From Chamaecyparis obtusa (Eukaryota > Streptophyta > Pinopsida > Cupressales > Cupressaceae): a stretch of DNA of 64,000 nt. This document shows positions 48,101 through 59,433 of this stretch, in pieces. The stretch lies in NCBI GenBank assembly GCA_027943335.1, contig BSBK01006737.1:557547-621546 (forward strand), written 5' to 3'. Made by a program: the position numbers and the translations under genes. The notes beneath the pieces are model-generated. The model was not told the DNA's origin, made no database searches, and was given only the letters and a program-made list of their open reading frames with translations. Within the stretch, counting starts at the first letter, position 1, and every line of letters starts with the position of its first letter.

Positions 48101-48345
48101 GCTTTTAGTTTTTGTTCCTCATGTTCTGCTTCTTCATTTTGTGCATGAAATCTTTCATCCCATCGGTATTCCTTTTGATCATCCATGTTTGTAGATTTGG
48201 GTATTGTTGTATGAGTAGTATTAGGTGTAGCACCGTGTAATGGATTGGGTTCTGAAGTTTCTCCCATTTCCAACATGAATTTAGGTTTTCTTCTCGAGAA
48301 TGGGTTTGTTTTCAAATCATAAGTCTTGTTTCTAGTAACAACCAT
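45115..48345 (-). pseudogene. gag: G3 gag-protease-G-patch polyprotein, nearly intact
   Basis: ATG at 48345. An acidic region (DDDDEDDMVDDDVD) precedes a gag domain (DPQDHVREFC, LMRLFPRSLGGQSIEWF, QRWRKIFARYAREIPENEK). One in-frame TAG at 47449-47454 reads NTK-stop-KMGESF, probably CAG originally. A zinc knuckle of C-x2-H-x4-H-x4-C type (YCNYHHNKGHTTNNC) lies near 46,830. The protease-like motif is HVLIDGGTSLNICTYNLV near 46,140, then ILLRRPWIHSM. The G-patch (MKQMGYKGKGPLGQ, QGLVEPLHM, GIGFG) is at about 45,310-45,450. About 1077 codons with one stop and no frameshift. Acts in particle assembly and maturation. Confidence 0.92.
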
Positions 48346-50769
48346 GCAGTTTGGATTGAGTAACCAATGAGAGTCTTGTGTTTAAAAGGCAGGTCTGATA
48401 ATTTTGCAATGTTTGATTTTGAATTCAAGGATGCAAAAGTGGGTTTGAAATGTTTCTATGGATCCAACGTCAAATGGGGGTTAGAATGCCTTGTTTATGA
48501 GTTGGGAACCAAAGTACAAGTGGACTTGAAAGTTTCAGCGTCAATAGGGTGTCAAAGTGCCTTGTTTATGAGCTGAGAACTTATTTGTGACTAATTGGGT
48601 TAATTGACTTCACAAGGAGACAAAGTAGATTCAGACTATGTAAGGTAACAATATACTCTCAAAGATAACTCATTCTGGACATCAGATGACTGTGTTTTAG
48701 CAATAGGAACCTACTAATTAACCAAATGGGTATTTGGAAATGTGAAAATTTTTCTTCTGGGATGTACGAAAATGCTCCCTATCCCAGATGCGATCCTAAA
48801 TAGTGACTGGCAAATAATTTGGAACACCGGATGCAATCCTAGATTTATGGTATATGACTCAGGAAATGTTGTGGTTACCAAATGTGACTCAGGAAATGGT
48901 GTAGATACCATAAGCGACTCTATTTTGAACATATATGATCTGGGATACGGGGTGCAACGTAGGAATACTAGATGCAATCTTATGATGACCAGGATTTTGT
49001 AATTTCAGTGTTTCTCAGAAAATGTGTCATGTTTTTCAGATTCCAGTGACTATCAGGTGTTTGTAAGTGCTTGAAAAATGTTGCGTGCTTGTTCATTTGG
49101 GGGAAATTAACTGAGTTTGTATTTAAGACACATCAAGCAATCATTTTTAGAGCAAACACACCTAACCTTCCTTTTACTAGGTAGAGGTTGAAACCACTTG
49201 TTCACTGACTTAGGAACACACCCAAAGACTCCTCAGAATATCATAGTCCAATAAAATGCAATGGATGTTGGAGGTCATATTTTCCAAGTGTTAACGTCGA
49301 TGGGGGCTCGATATGGTGAATGTCTTGGGGCAATTACTATTTGCCTTGCACAAGTGATAACAACCTTTCGGGGGTGATCCGGGTACCATCTAACAAAAAT
49401 ATTTTAATGAAGGCATCCATTCACAACCATCTCCCATAGTCCCGCAAGTAGGATTGAGGCTGTTAACCCTATAGGAACCTGAAAGTGTGTAGTCTCGAGA
49501 AGCAAGATTAAAGCGGCTCCACTCTACACCAAATCCAAGTCAGTCATTGGGATTGATCATCAATCTCCCAAGACAAGATGAATCATGTCTCCCAAGGCTT
49601 TAACCTCAAAGGAGCGTCAAATTTTATAGTGGGGTGGAAGAGTCAGTGAAAGACTTGTCCCCACTTGAGTCATTCCCGGGAGATTTTTTCCTCAACCGAC
49701 AGGCCCTCTAAAGGTGTACAATAAAGAAAATAAACAAGAGATAGTAAGCTCAGGATTTTTGGTTCTCCAAGAAGGAGAAGAACATAATCTCCTAACTTAT
49801 ATCACAAGTCCCAAACACATCATGCATAGTAAGAGTTCAATTACTCCAATTTGATGCCAAATGGAAAACCAATTTTTGAGTTTCTATTTTTCCCTCAATG
49901 AGAAAAGAGCATAATCCTCTAGTCGGTTTGCAACTTGATCTCAAATTGTTTTAAGTTCCTACAAAACAAGCACAAAATTCTTTTGTCGATTTGCTTTAGA
50001 GGCAACCTGCATAATGAGCATTAGTAGTCTTTTGTTTCCCTTCTTGGGTCTTGGACAAATGTCCTGCAAACACTTGTTAAGCTGTCAAAATCAATCAAGA
50101 ACACCAAGATCACCCATTAGCTGATTAGAGGGTTAGAAAATTCAAAATCTAAAGATAATACTTGCAAGGAAAAATAATCATGTGAATTTGTTAGTCTTCA
50201 TTTCTCAACTTAACTCCAAAATATAAGCCAATTTTTGAGTTTCTGATTTTCCCTCAAGGAGAAAAGAGCATAATCCTCTAATTGATTTACAAAATGAGAT
50301 CAAATTGTCATTAGGTGTTTGAAAACAAAAGCACAATTGTTCATTTATCCTTTAAGAAAATCAAAGACAAAAGTTAGTATTTATGAATTTTCTGTCACTT
50401 TAAACCTGCAAAACCACAGTCAAGCTGCCAAAAACCAGAGACATCAATAATGCAATTAATCAGGTGTCAGAAAACCCAAAAACACCACAAAATTCCCCAG
50501 ATGTGATCCTAGATTTTCCCTCCAAATTACCAGAAATGATCCTATTTACCAAATACGATCCAATTTTCTAGAAGCGACCTGGATCTGTAAGATGCAATCT
50601 TGTATTTCAAACAGGTGCGACCTTGTAACCATATGCGATCATGGAATATGGGATATAATAGAGAAATACCATATGTGGATGATCTTACCAAATGTGATCC
50701 TCTGTCAAATTTAGTACGGCGATAATTTGTCTAAAATGTCAAAAAAAAAAGAAAATAAGGGGCTCAGCC
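48346..50769 (-). other. G3 5' leader
   Basis: 2.4 kb untranslated leader between PBS and gag. Contains GATGCGATCC/GATGCAATCC words at 48,775-48,995 and 50,495-50,700, and a segment (about 49,300-49,700) with GGGTGATCCGGGT and CCCGCAAGTAGGATT that is also in the G2 leader near 60,850-61,020. No supported gene. Confidence 0.7.
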
Positions 50770-50786
50770 CCACGGTGGGCGCCAGA
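50770..50786 (-). other. G3 primer binding site
   Basis: Minus strand TGGCGCCCACCGTGGGG, two to three bases after the LTR end. TGGCGCC is the usual start of Gypsy PBS. The G2 equivalent (62028-62044) reads TGGCACCCACCATGGG, with both CpG sites changed. Confidence 0.88.
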
Positions 50787-50788
50787 AA

Positions 50789-51692
50789 TGTGTGTGTGAG
50801 TTTGTGACCTGCAACACAACACTTCAATAGGATAATAACATCACTTGTTAGAGGAAAATGAAGATTCAATTGAAAATGCTAACAAGCAAAAGCATCCTAT
50901 TGCTCTCTAATTAATGTGAGTTGAAATAGGGGTTAGTTGTTCTCAGATTTAACCCTTAAAACAATGACAATCTACACTAAAATGAGAGATTCAAAGTGCA
51001 TGTAAACAACCTAAATGAGAGCATGAAATCCTAATTTCTTCCATTAAAACCCAAAATGAAGTGTTTTCTACTTAATAAAAGCTTGAAATCATGGAAAACA
51101 ACTATCAATCCAAGCATTAGTTCATAAATTCTCCAAAGCATGAGAGTTCATAATCATGGATCATGGAGCCTCAAATCCATGAGCAAATGAGAGTCTAAAC
51201 ATTAAGATTGGAAGCAATTAACAATGTGTCAAAGAAGCCTTTCAAAAACCTAAAAGAGCTAGAAGAAGAAAGAAAGCCTTTGAAAGCTCTCTTTTATAAG
51301 ATTTGGAAGAGAATCAACGGTCGAGATGCATCCATGAGGAGTGGCTGAGATGTATCTTGGCCTGATCCTTGATCTATGTGCAAGCCTCCTTGTTTTAAGT
51401 TGTGTTTGTTGTGTTTGTTTGATTTAGGAGATATTTATGCATTTTTCATAATTAATAACTTTAGCCTTTGCTTTTGATGGGGTTTAAGTAATTAAATAGG
51501 CCTAGAGTTAATAACCTTGATTTTTGCTTGAACTTTAGTGATAAATGCTTGATTTAGAAATTGATGGGGTTTAATGAATTTTTGAGAATTTATTCTAATA
51601 ATCAGAGATCAAATTAGCATAATTAAAGTTACATACCAAATTAAGGGCAAATAGGGCCCTAGGTTCTGTTAGCTCAGTTTTAGGTGATTACA
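50789..51692 (-). repeat. G3 5' LTR
   Basis: 904 bp, minus strand TGTAATCACC...CACACACA. TATA box (minus TATAAAAG) at 51291-51298. Differs from the 3' LTR by short indels and a few substitutions. Confidence 0.93.
51291..51298 (-). promoter_or_regulatory. TATA box of G3 5' LTR
   Basis: TATAAAAG on the minus strand, followed by AGAGAGC. Conserved at 37355-37362 in the other LTR. Confidence 0.65.
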
Positions 51693-52248
51693 AGGTGATA
51701 TTTTATCAGAGCTTATAGATCTATAGAAGACAAGTGAGTTGTCAAATAGAAAATAATTACCTATTGCTTTCTGACAATTGTAATAGAGTTTTGGATAAAA
51801 TCTCTTAACAGTCTTATGTAAATCTCTTAACCGAGTGCACACTTCATTAGTGTTGTTAAAATCCTATAACTAGGTAGATCTAGTTGATCTAACATGTCAC
51901 TCCTAATAGGGTGAGATCATCAGAAGTGATCAAAACTTGTAGCCCTAACAGGCAAACCTTTTCTATCTGCAGTAGTGAAGAATTTGTGGGTGTCATCCCC
52001 ACTGCATTTTTTACCTTCTAACAAGGGTTTCTACATTACCAAAATACTTGTGTCATGTGATTGCTATATTGATTCATGTTGTTTACTTTCATAAGTTAAA
52101 TGAATGATTGATACATGTAGTTAGATTCAAGTTTTTTTGGTCGGTTATTACTGTTTACAATTATATATCAGAAAGGTTTACAAGTAAAGTTTTTGAAGGC
52201 ACTGATTCACCCCTCCCCTCTCAGTACCTATCTCTCTTAATTCCAACA
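51693..52248 (+). repeat. N1 5' LTR, right part
   Basis: Resumes the N1 LTR directly after G3 (AGGTGATATTTTAT) and ends CCAACA at 52248. Contains the GTGGGTGTCATCCCCA box (about 51,987) and the TTCACCCCTCCCCTCTCAG box. About 17 bp present in the other LTR near 58,910 is missing here. Confidence 0.93.
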
Positions 52249-52250
52249 AT

Positions 52251-52262
52251 TGGTATCAGAGC
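52251..52262 (+). other. N1 primer binding site
   Basis: TGGTATCAGAGC, exact match to the plant initiator-Met PBS, two bases after the LTR end. Confidence 0.95.
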
Positions 52263-52312
52263 CCAGTTCTCTTATTGAATAGTTTAACCACTGAAGGGTA
52301 AAGATCTAAGTC

Positions 52313-53716
52313 ATGGAGAGATACAAGCTTGATAAGACTATTGAGAATCAGAAGATACAAATGCAGATGTTTGTGGAATAGTATAAACAAGCTAAGGAAG
52401 GACTGAAGAAATTACTGGTTGAGAGGAAGAACCTAGCTATTCTACAAAATGAGATCAGTTACCATTAGGAAACTATTGATGAAATGTTCAAGCATATTAG
52501 ATCTAGTTATGGAAGCATCTTTGATGGATCTGAAAGCATAATCACCGATTTATCTAAAAAGAATCAATATTTAACTGATCAAGTGAAAGCACTACAAATC
52601 GGTCAAGAATCTCAGATGGTGAGAATGGTAGAAACAATGAACAATGCACGGCAAGACAAGCAAGAAAGGAATCTGGCAATTGATGACCAAAGATAGATGA
52701 CTGAACAACTTCAAGCTAAAGAGAGTGAGATACAGAGACTCACTGATCGTCATTTCCAAGTAACTAATCAAATGATGACTGTAAATCAAGAGGTAAACTG
52801 AGTAAATGGAGAATTGTCAAGAAGACTAGAAGATGTTGCAAGACTCAGAGAAGAGAATGAGAAGCTGAGAAATGAAGTGAAAAATCAACAACAACAAAAT
52901 GAAATGAAGAAACTTTCTGAGGATAGTTCTAAGAAGATTGATGACTTTCTGACTAATCAAAGAAGGTTTGGGAGTAGAGATGGAATAGGCTACACTGGTG
53001 AAGGAGAATCATCACAACAAGCTGAACAAGTCAACAACAATCCAAATCAAAAACCTAAAGTGTTGACATGCTATCACTGTGGAAAACTAGAACATACATC
53101 TAATGTGTGTAGAAGAAAAGCACAAGGTAAACCTCCTGTCACTCCTAAGTTTAATGGATATTGCTATTACTGTGGTAAGTTTGGACATCTAGCATATGAG
53201 TGTAGAGCTAAATAGAATGATATTGCTAACAATACCACTATGGAGAAAATATGCTATACTTGTAATAAACATGGACACATTGCACGAGAGTGTAAGGCTA
53301 AGATGAAGCAAGTATGGACTCCTAAGCAGCAAACACAATGAAAGCTCTATCAACTGAAGAGACAAGGTAATTCTTATGTTTGGGATTATAATACATGGGC
53401 TAACTGTACTACTTGTGGTAGATATGGACATATTGCAGCAAATTGTTATAGAAAGAGTCGGATTGGACAATCAAGAAGCTGGACAAGCACTGGAATGGCA
53501 TGTATGCACTGTCATAGGGTCGATCATTTAAGCAAGAACTGCAGAGACTGAGCACTAGATGAAAACCATATATTTGAGAGTGGATATAGTATCACAGATA
53601 TCATGAAGTTAAGGAACACTATGTGGAAGAAGCCATCTAATGAGAATGCCGAGTCAAGTAAGGTTGTCGGTAAAACCTCATCCATTGGATTGGATGACAT
53701 CGGTACCTCCACATAA
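52313..53716 (+). pseudogene. gag: N1 gag: coiled coil plus five CCHC zinc knuckles
   Basis: One continuous frame of 467 codons from ATG 52313 to TAA 53714-53716, without frameshift. Seven in-frame stops are all TAG or TGA. The first 230 residues are Lys/Glu/Gln/Asn-rich coiled coil. Five C-x2-C-x4-H-x4-C knuckles follow: CYHCGKLEHTSNVC, CYYCGKFGHLAYEC, CYTCNKHGHIAREC, CTTCGRYGHIAANC and CMHCHRVDHLSKNC (53,069-53,542). Copia Gag normally has one or two knuckles and a UBN2-type core, which I do not see. It starts 51 bp after the PBS. No protease or pol follows. Confidence 0.85.
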
Positions 53717-54268
53717 GGTAAAAAGGTATGTATGGGACTGACATTTCTAATGTTCACATTTTACATACAGTTTCTTATAAATGATGTACTAATACCAAAT
53801 TAGCATGAATAAAGATGCACTATGGTTTATATGTTATGAGCTAACAATGTATATAGTCGGTAAAAGAGAGACTAAGAGTTGGTTACCTGTCGGTAATCAC
53901 TATTTAAGGATAACCAAAAACATGTATCAACCAATGAAGAAATCCTATGTTAACTGAGCGGACAAGACTTTTAGTTGTCACCAAGCTGACAATTGTTTCT
54001 TACCAAAAGTTAGGTCAAGCATTTATTGCATGAAAGTTTGAGCGGGAATATCAAAAAGTCTATAAATACACGTGAAATAGAGTTTATTGTTACATTGTGA
54101 TTTCGAAGAGAAGAGATTTCACAGAGAAGAGTTCGAGCTAGAAGATTTTCAGAAGGATTCAAGGCTACTTTAGATCAAACTGAAATCACTCTTCGATGAT
54201 TTTGAGTAAGTTCATTTGCTATCAAACACCTTTTATCTTGTTGCTTGCCGAAACCCTAGAATCAATTT
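53717..54268 (+). promoter_or_regulatory. N1 intergenic region with internal TATA box for ORF2
   Basis: TATAAATA at 54061-54068 lies 208 bp before the ORF2 ATG, preceded by GCGGGAATATC and followed by a CGAAGAGAAGAG-type leader, a layout like a plant core promoter. Upstream (53,850-53,900) are GTCGGTAA words like those in the LTR U3. This suggests that ORF2 has its own transcript. There is no direct evidence of activity. Confidence 0.5.
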
Positions 54269-57200
54269 ATGGCATCGACATCATCTGCAAGCAAATCATA
54301 AAGTATTGAGGAGGAAGTTAATCTAATCGTTAGGGCAAATTTTGACGAACCAAAGTTTAAGCCACATCCCAAGGTTGCAACACAAATAGATACAATGGGC
54401 ACTTTTTCAAGCATACCAAATAGGGTTTTGTTGACATAAGACGTAAGATCATACATTCATTGCAAAATTAGCGAAGTTGGAGATTTTGAAACTGTTGCAG
54501 CATATCAACAAATTTGTGGCACCGATGGTAAATTGAAATCAAATCACAAAAAGATTGAGGAATTAGGGTTATCGTGTTTCACACATTTTTTGCAATCACT
54601 CAAGACAGATTGGATCAGAATCATTTTGAGTAGGTATCACGATGATAAATTTTGGTTGGATAAACCGATTGAGGTCAACAAGAAAATGATCAGTAGGGTT
54701 ACTGGGCTCCCTACAACCGACAAGGCTAAAGTCTTTCATAGTTCATCATGACCAAATGTTGAGAAGAACATTGGAGCACAATGGGACAGTCGAGCACTGA
54801 AGATTTTGACAATCAGAAACCCAGCAGTTAAGTTTGCAGCACATGTGATCGGGTACAAGTTATTTCAATCAAGTAGACTCAATAACATACCCTGCAATGC
54901 GGTAAACATGGCACACAAAATTGTGGTAAAAGGTCACCAGGTTGATCTTACCGAGGTACTATTGCATCAACTTCAGGAAAATATGAAGACAATAAGGAAA
55001 AAGAAGTCTAATACATGTAACTTCAGATCAATACTTGTTTGCATATTTTTCTATCTACAAAAGTATGTACCTGGCATTGGTAAAGTAAATTGGAAACCAG
55101 ATATACCGATAACAAAAAAGATCAATGAAATGATGAAAAATTTAGGAGATAAGTTGAACATAGAGTTTGATGCATACTTCAAAGAGTTTCAAACTAAAAT
55201 GCATAAAAGAAGTAGAATTTCGAGTGAATTAGTTCAAAGATTTGAGAATGATATATGTTTTGTAGTCAACATAGATTATTCTTTGATAAAAGCAGTTGAA
55301 CCTAGGATAAAATGGTTGGCACCAATGGGTTATGAAATGAGCCATGATTTCACACTGAAATCTATCAATGCACTACTTGCATTACTAAAAGATCCCATTG
55401 CCACTAGGTTTGGAGTATATGAAGAAGCAAAATCTAGAATTTCAATAAATATAGAGATCGGTAAAATATCTAGAAAGGTAAAGAAGATGAAGAAAGATCT
55501 TACTGCTAGATATGGAGATGTGTCTGACACACCTGAGGAGACACTGGTTGAACAAGCAACTGAAGGTCAGTTATAGTTGGCTGACAAACCATATGATAGT
55601 GAGGAGACCGAGTCCAATGAAGAAGAAGATCCCACACCGGTTCCTCCACCTAAAATTCCTATGAAGAAGTAGTCACCAGTACAAGAAGGCATGAAAACAA
55701 GATCATCCACTGTAGCTTCATCACCTGAGAAGAAAGAAGCAGAGAAAGTAACTAAACTAAGGGAAACTACACCAACAAGGAAATATATCAAGAGAAAGAA
55801 AAAGGTTGTAGCTGAGGCACTAAAGAAAAGGAGAAAACTGATCAGAAGTAAAGAAGATCTTGAGGAGACAGAGACTGAAGATGATGTCAATCAATTCAAG
55901 GTGGTCAGTAACAAGGAAAAAACAATAGATGAAATCATTGAAGAAATAATTGAGCACGGTGATCTTATAGATCCCTTACTAGACAGATTTGACAAGATGT
56001 CAAAAGAAGATCAAACCAAGATAGAAGAGGCTTCCATCCAAATGATGATCAAATTCAAGAAAGTTCCAATGGAATTTTCCTGTGCATTACCAAAGAAGTT
56101 GGATGAAAATATTACTAATAAATGCACTATTGTACTAGACACCGAGAAAAGAAAGAGAGAACGATCTCTAGTTTGGGCAGCCCCACATCTAAGCTTTGGA
56201 GAAATAAGTGAGTACTTGACCAAATACCAAGAAAAATTTATGATCAAGAATAGAGCCTTGATGATAATGGATGAAAATGTAGTAGATATGGATACCATAA
56301 TTGATTCTATGTGGACATCAATTTTTAAGGTCGAAGAAAAAGATGAGCAAAAAGCATTTTTAAACCTGTCTAAGAAGAGACAAAATTCCAAAGGTAAAGG
56401 TATTTGCATTGATGAGGGAACAACAAAGAAATCAAAGAACACCGGTATATCAGTTACCAAGGTAATTGATATCACCGATCAAAAGGAATAAATAAGTGTT
56501 TCACAAGATGCACCGGATAAAGTTGAAATTCAATTGGAGAAGAAAATTGATGACGATGTACTCATTGAGGACATCACAAATGGTGATCTTGATGACAAAG
56601 ATGATGAAGATGTAAATATTGCACCTAATCAAGATGAAGTACTAGACACTGAATGTCTATTTACATCACTACCAGGTAAACTTCATGTACTTGCAGAAGC
56701 AGTCAAAATTCTTTCCCAAGTACAACCCGACGGCTCCGACCCCGAGCAAAAAAAAGACATCATAGGGGATCAAGACATTGAGAAACTGATAGAGATAGAT
56801 GAGCCTACACAAATAGAGGCACCTTCAATTGAGGCAAAAGGAACAGAAGAAACAAAGGAAACTGAGGTGATCCCACTTGACACCACATTCGAGGCTCCCA
56901 CTATATCAACCGAGACTACAACTACCGAGGAGCAGAAGAAGGAAGAACATGTGTTAACTGGGAAGGATACTCCGAAGAATGGAGATAAAACTATCATTGT
57001 TATTGAGAAGAAGTCACCTCTAGCATTGGAGAAGAAGAAGAAAAAGAAAGGAAAATGGGCCGGTCACCCTAGATGAAGTGATAATTATCCCTGAGTGTGA
57101 CCCAAGGACCCTAAGCCCCGAAGACTTAAGAAAATATGGGGAATTATGTTCAAGAAAGGCAGCTCAAGAGAAGTTGAAGCAAGAACACAAATGAAAAGAG

Positions 57201-57899
57201 ATCTTAATTGATGTGAGGGATATCCTACAACAAGTAGTACCTGAAGTGAATATTGATGAGGATACTCCTATCATAGATCAACTTGCTACACTTACTAAGA
57301 AGATCAATGCCCCAAATGTTGACACAAATAAATGAATTGAAGAAAGGGAAGAATCCAGAATACAACACAAACTGGCAGAGAAAATAAGCCAAGAAGTGGT
57401 ATTGAAGAAGGTCAAATTATCTGAGGTAATCACCGAGATCAAAACTATCAACCAGTTAATTTGTAACTTCTTACTGAAGCTTTGTACTATAGACACCTTC
57501 ACTGTTGAAGTCAGTGAGAAGATCAAAGGATTGGAAGTAGACATATAGTTAAGTACAAATACAACTATAACCGAGCCTACTGCTTTCTCTAAGCATATTC
57601 ATCGAGTTCAGGAACTTTGGCAATTAATAGAAGATTTGAAGAAACAAGAAGAGCACATAACATATCAGGTTACTGAGTTATAGAAAGAACTCCTACCATA
57701 CCTAAAAAATTTTGAGGCACACATTGTCAAAGCCAAAACACTCATTGCAACACCAACAATTTCAATGTTAGATAACATCTTTGACATGCATGCACAAGTT
57801 GGTCTTGAGCATATTGCTCTCACCAACTTGAAAGAGGAATGGGACAACCTCTTGGAGTCAGTGAAGAAAACCCATCAGCATATTTTTGACAAGATGTGA
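54269..57899 (+). pseudogene. N1 ORF2: ~1210-codon protein of unknown function, globular N-terminus and long charged coiled-coil C-terminus
   Basis: ATG at 54269 (MASTSSASKS). One frame continues through stops (54299, 54437, 54749, 55574, 55670, 56489) to about 57,050, where a 1-base shift in an A/G run moves it to another frame that runs to TGA 57897-57899. The N-terminal 430 residues look globular (FWLDKPIEVNKKMISRVTGL, NPAVKFAAHVIGYKLFQSSR, VCIFFYLQKYVPGIGKVNWK). Then come basic (KYIKRKKKVVAEALKKRRK) and acidic stretches and long helical segments. I do not recognise the family. The 'V..K.I..VTGLP' plus downstream helical layout is faintly like the plant transposon-protein domain family, low confidence. 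There is no RT, integrase or membrane segment, so it is neither pol nor an obvious envelope protein. Confidence 0.65.
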
Positions 57900-58147
57900 G
57901 TATACTTCTTAAAATTTTGTATTTGGCATTACTATCAAAAAGGGGGAAAATAATGTATAAGTTTTTATGCCAAATATGTACATAGTTGCTACGTATACTA
58001 CATATTACTGGGAGCATGCACCAAGGGGGAGTACTTAGTACTTAGAAATTTTTTGATGTGTATATGTATATGGCAGAGATATAGGTTATATAGAAAATTT
58101 TGTCTATATACATTCAAAGTTCTGATACTAATGCCAAATGGGGAGAT
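57900..58147 (+). other. N1 3' untranslated region with three polypurine tracts
   Basis: AAAAAGGGGGAAAA (57937-57950), CCAAGGGGGAG (58021-58031) and AAATGGGGAGATT (58136-58148). The last abuts the LTR and is the functional PPT. Extra internal PPT-like tracts recall the SIRE/Maximus group of Copia elements. Confidence 0.7.
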
Positions 58148-59365
58148 TGTTATCTCTAATGAGCATTTAAGGTTGTCATTAGTATCAAAAGTTTGTAAAG
58201 ATATCGGTCAATCACTTACATTGAGCTAATCGGTAACTAGAAGCAAGACAAACTCGTCGGTAAAGCAGTATACCGAGCAGAAGACAATTTTCTGAGCACC
58301 AGCATACACCAACACTGACAGATAGTAAACACCAAGTGTCGTAGTATACACCAAGTAGTTTATACAGTGTTTACCGAGGATCACAGAAAATGGCATAATA
58401 ATCTGAAATGGCACATAGATCTATGCATATAGTTACAACGGTTCATAAAACATTTTACCAAGATCAAGGAACATTTAATGTAATAATATTCATTAAATGC
58501 AATGTATATCTTTTGTAATAGTTGATCTAGGTCATTATTGTACACTGTAGATCTTAGGGTTATGACTATGTTGTGTAACCTAATTTTGTTAAAGCGGCAA
58601 AAATAGAACACTATATATTTGTGTGTTCGCATCATTTCTGGTGTGAAATTATATATGAATCACGGAGCACTTGAAGCAATTGCCTAACTTCAAGTCTATT
58701 AGTTAACAGAGCAGAACCAAGTACAGAGGAATTTAGATTGAGGAGAATCAGAAAAGGCTACCGAGTAGTTCAGAGTAGAGATTCATCACAAGTAAGGTGA
58801 TATTTTATTAGAGCTTATAGATCTGTAGCAGACAAGTGAGTTGTCAAATAGCAGATAATTACCTATTGCTTTCTGACAATTGTAATAGAGTTTTGGATAA
58901 AATCTCTTAACATAGTGGACTTAACAGTCTTATGTAAATCTCTTAACTGAGTGCACACTTCATTAGTGTTGTTAAAATCCTATAACTAGGTAGATCTAGC
59001 TGATCTAACATGTCACTCCTAATAGGGTGAGATCACCAGAAGTGATGAAAGCTTGTAGCCCTAACAAGAAAACCTTTTTTATCTGCAGTAGTGAAGAATT
59101 TGTGGGTGTCATCCCAACTGCAATTTTTACCTTCTAACAAGGGTTTCTGTGTTACCAAAATACTTGTGTCATGTGATTATCATATTGATTTCATGTTGTT
59201 TACTTTCATAAGTTAAATGAATGATTGATACATGCAGTTAGATTCAAGTTGTTTTGGTCGGTTATTACTGTTTACAGTTATATATCAGAAAGGTTTACAA
59301 GTAAAGTTTTTGAAGGCACTGATTCACCCCTCCCCTCTCAGTACCTATCTCTCTTAATTCCAACA
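58148..59365 (+). repeat. N1 3' LTR (complete)
   Basis: 1218 bp, TGTTATCTCT...TTCCAACA, TATA at 58612-58618. Full reference copy for reading the interrupted 5' LTR. Confidence 0.94.
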
Positions 59366-59370
59366 TGTCA

Positions 59371-59433
59371 TTTATGGAAACACATATGTTATAGTGATCA
59401 CATGTAGTAAGTATGCGTGTTGGAGACACATTC
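59371..59433 (-). other. G2 5' leader, short piece between N1 and S3
   Basis: Leader sequence of G2 to the right of the N1 TSD. The last five bases CATTC are the left TSD of S3. Confidence 0.55.

Larger units (their letters stand above)
36849..51692 (-). mobile_element. G3: young Gypsy (Tat-like) element, 14.8 kb, with RT-to-integrase deletion and antisense PMD ORF
   Basis: LTRs 36849-37747 and 50789-51692 are about 97-98% identical by eye. The TSD is AGGTA (36844-36848) / AGGTG (51693-51697), a one-base mismatch; the intact N1 LTR reads AGGTG here. The minus strand carries PBS TGGCGCCCACCGTGGGG and PPT AAAGAGGTGCAAA. Order on the minus strand is 5' LTR, 2.4-kb leader, gag-protease-G-patch-RT (truncated), integrase tail, a long 3' region with an oppositely oriented PMD ORF, tandem repeats, 3' LTR. 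It is the most recent insertion of the nest. Confidence 0.93.
36198..59365 (+). mobile_element. N1: non-autonomous Copia-type LTR element without pol; gag plus large ORF2
   Basis: Perfect TSD TGTCA (36193-36197 and 59366-59370). LTRs begin TGTTATCTCT and end CCAACA. The 5' LTR is split by G3 (36849-51692). PBS TGGTATCAGAGC at 52251 and a PPT next to the 3' LTR fix the orientation. Without G3 the element is about 8.3 kb: 1.2-kb LTRs, gag with five zinc knuckles and a ~1210-codon ORF2. No protease, integrase, RT or RNase H is found. LTRs differ by about 10% over the first 345 bp by eye, but far less in the rest. Confidence 0.92.

Noticed and set aside
53069..53542. Cellular zinc-knuckle gene
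   Set aside because: The frame starts 51 bp after an LTR and exact PBS, which identifies it as gag.
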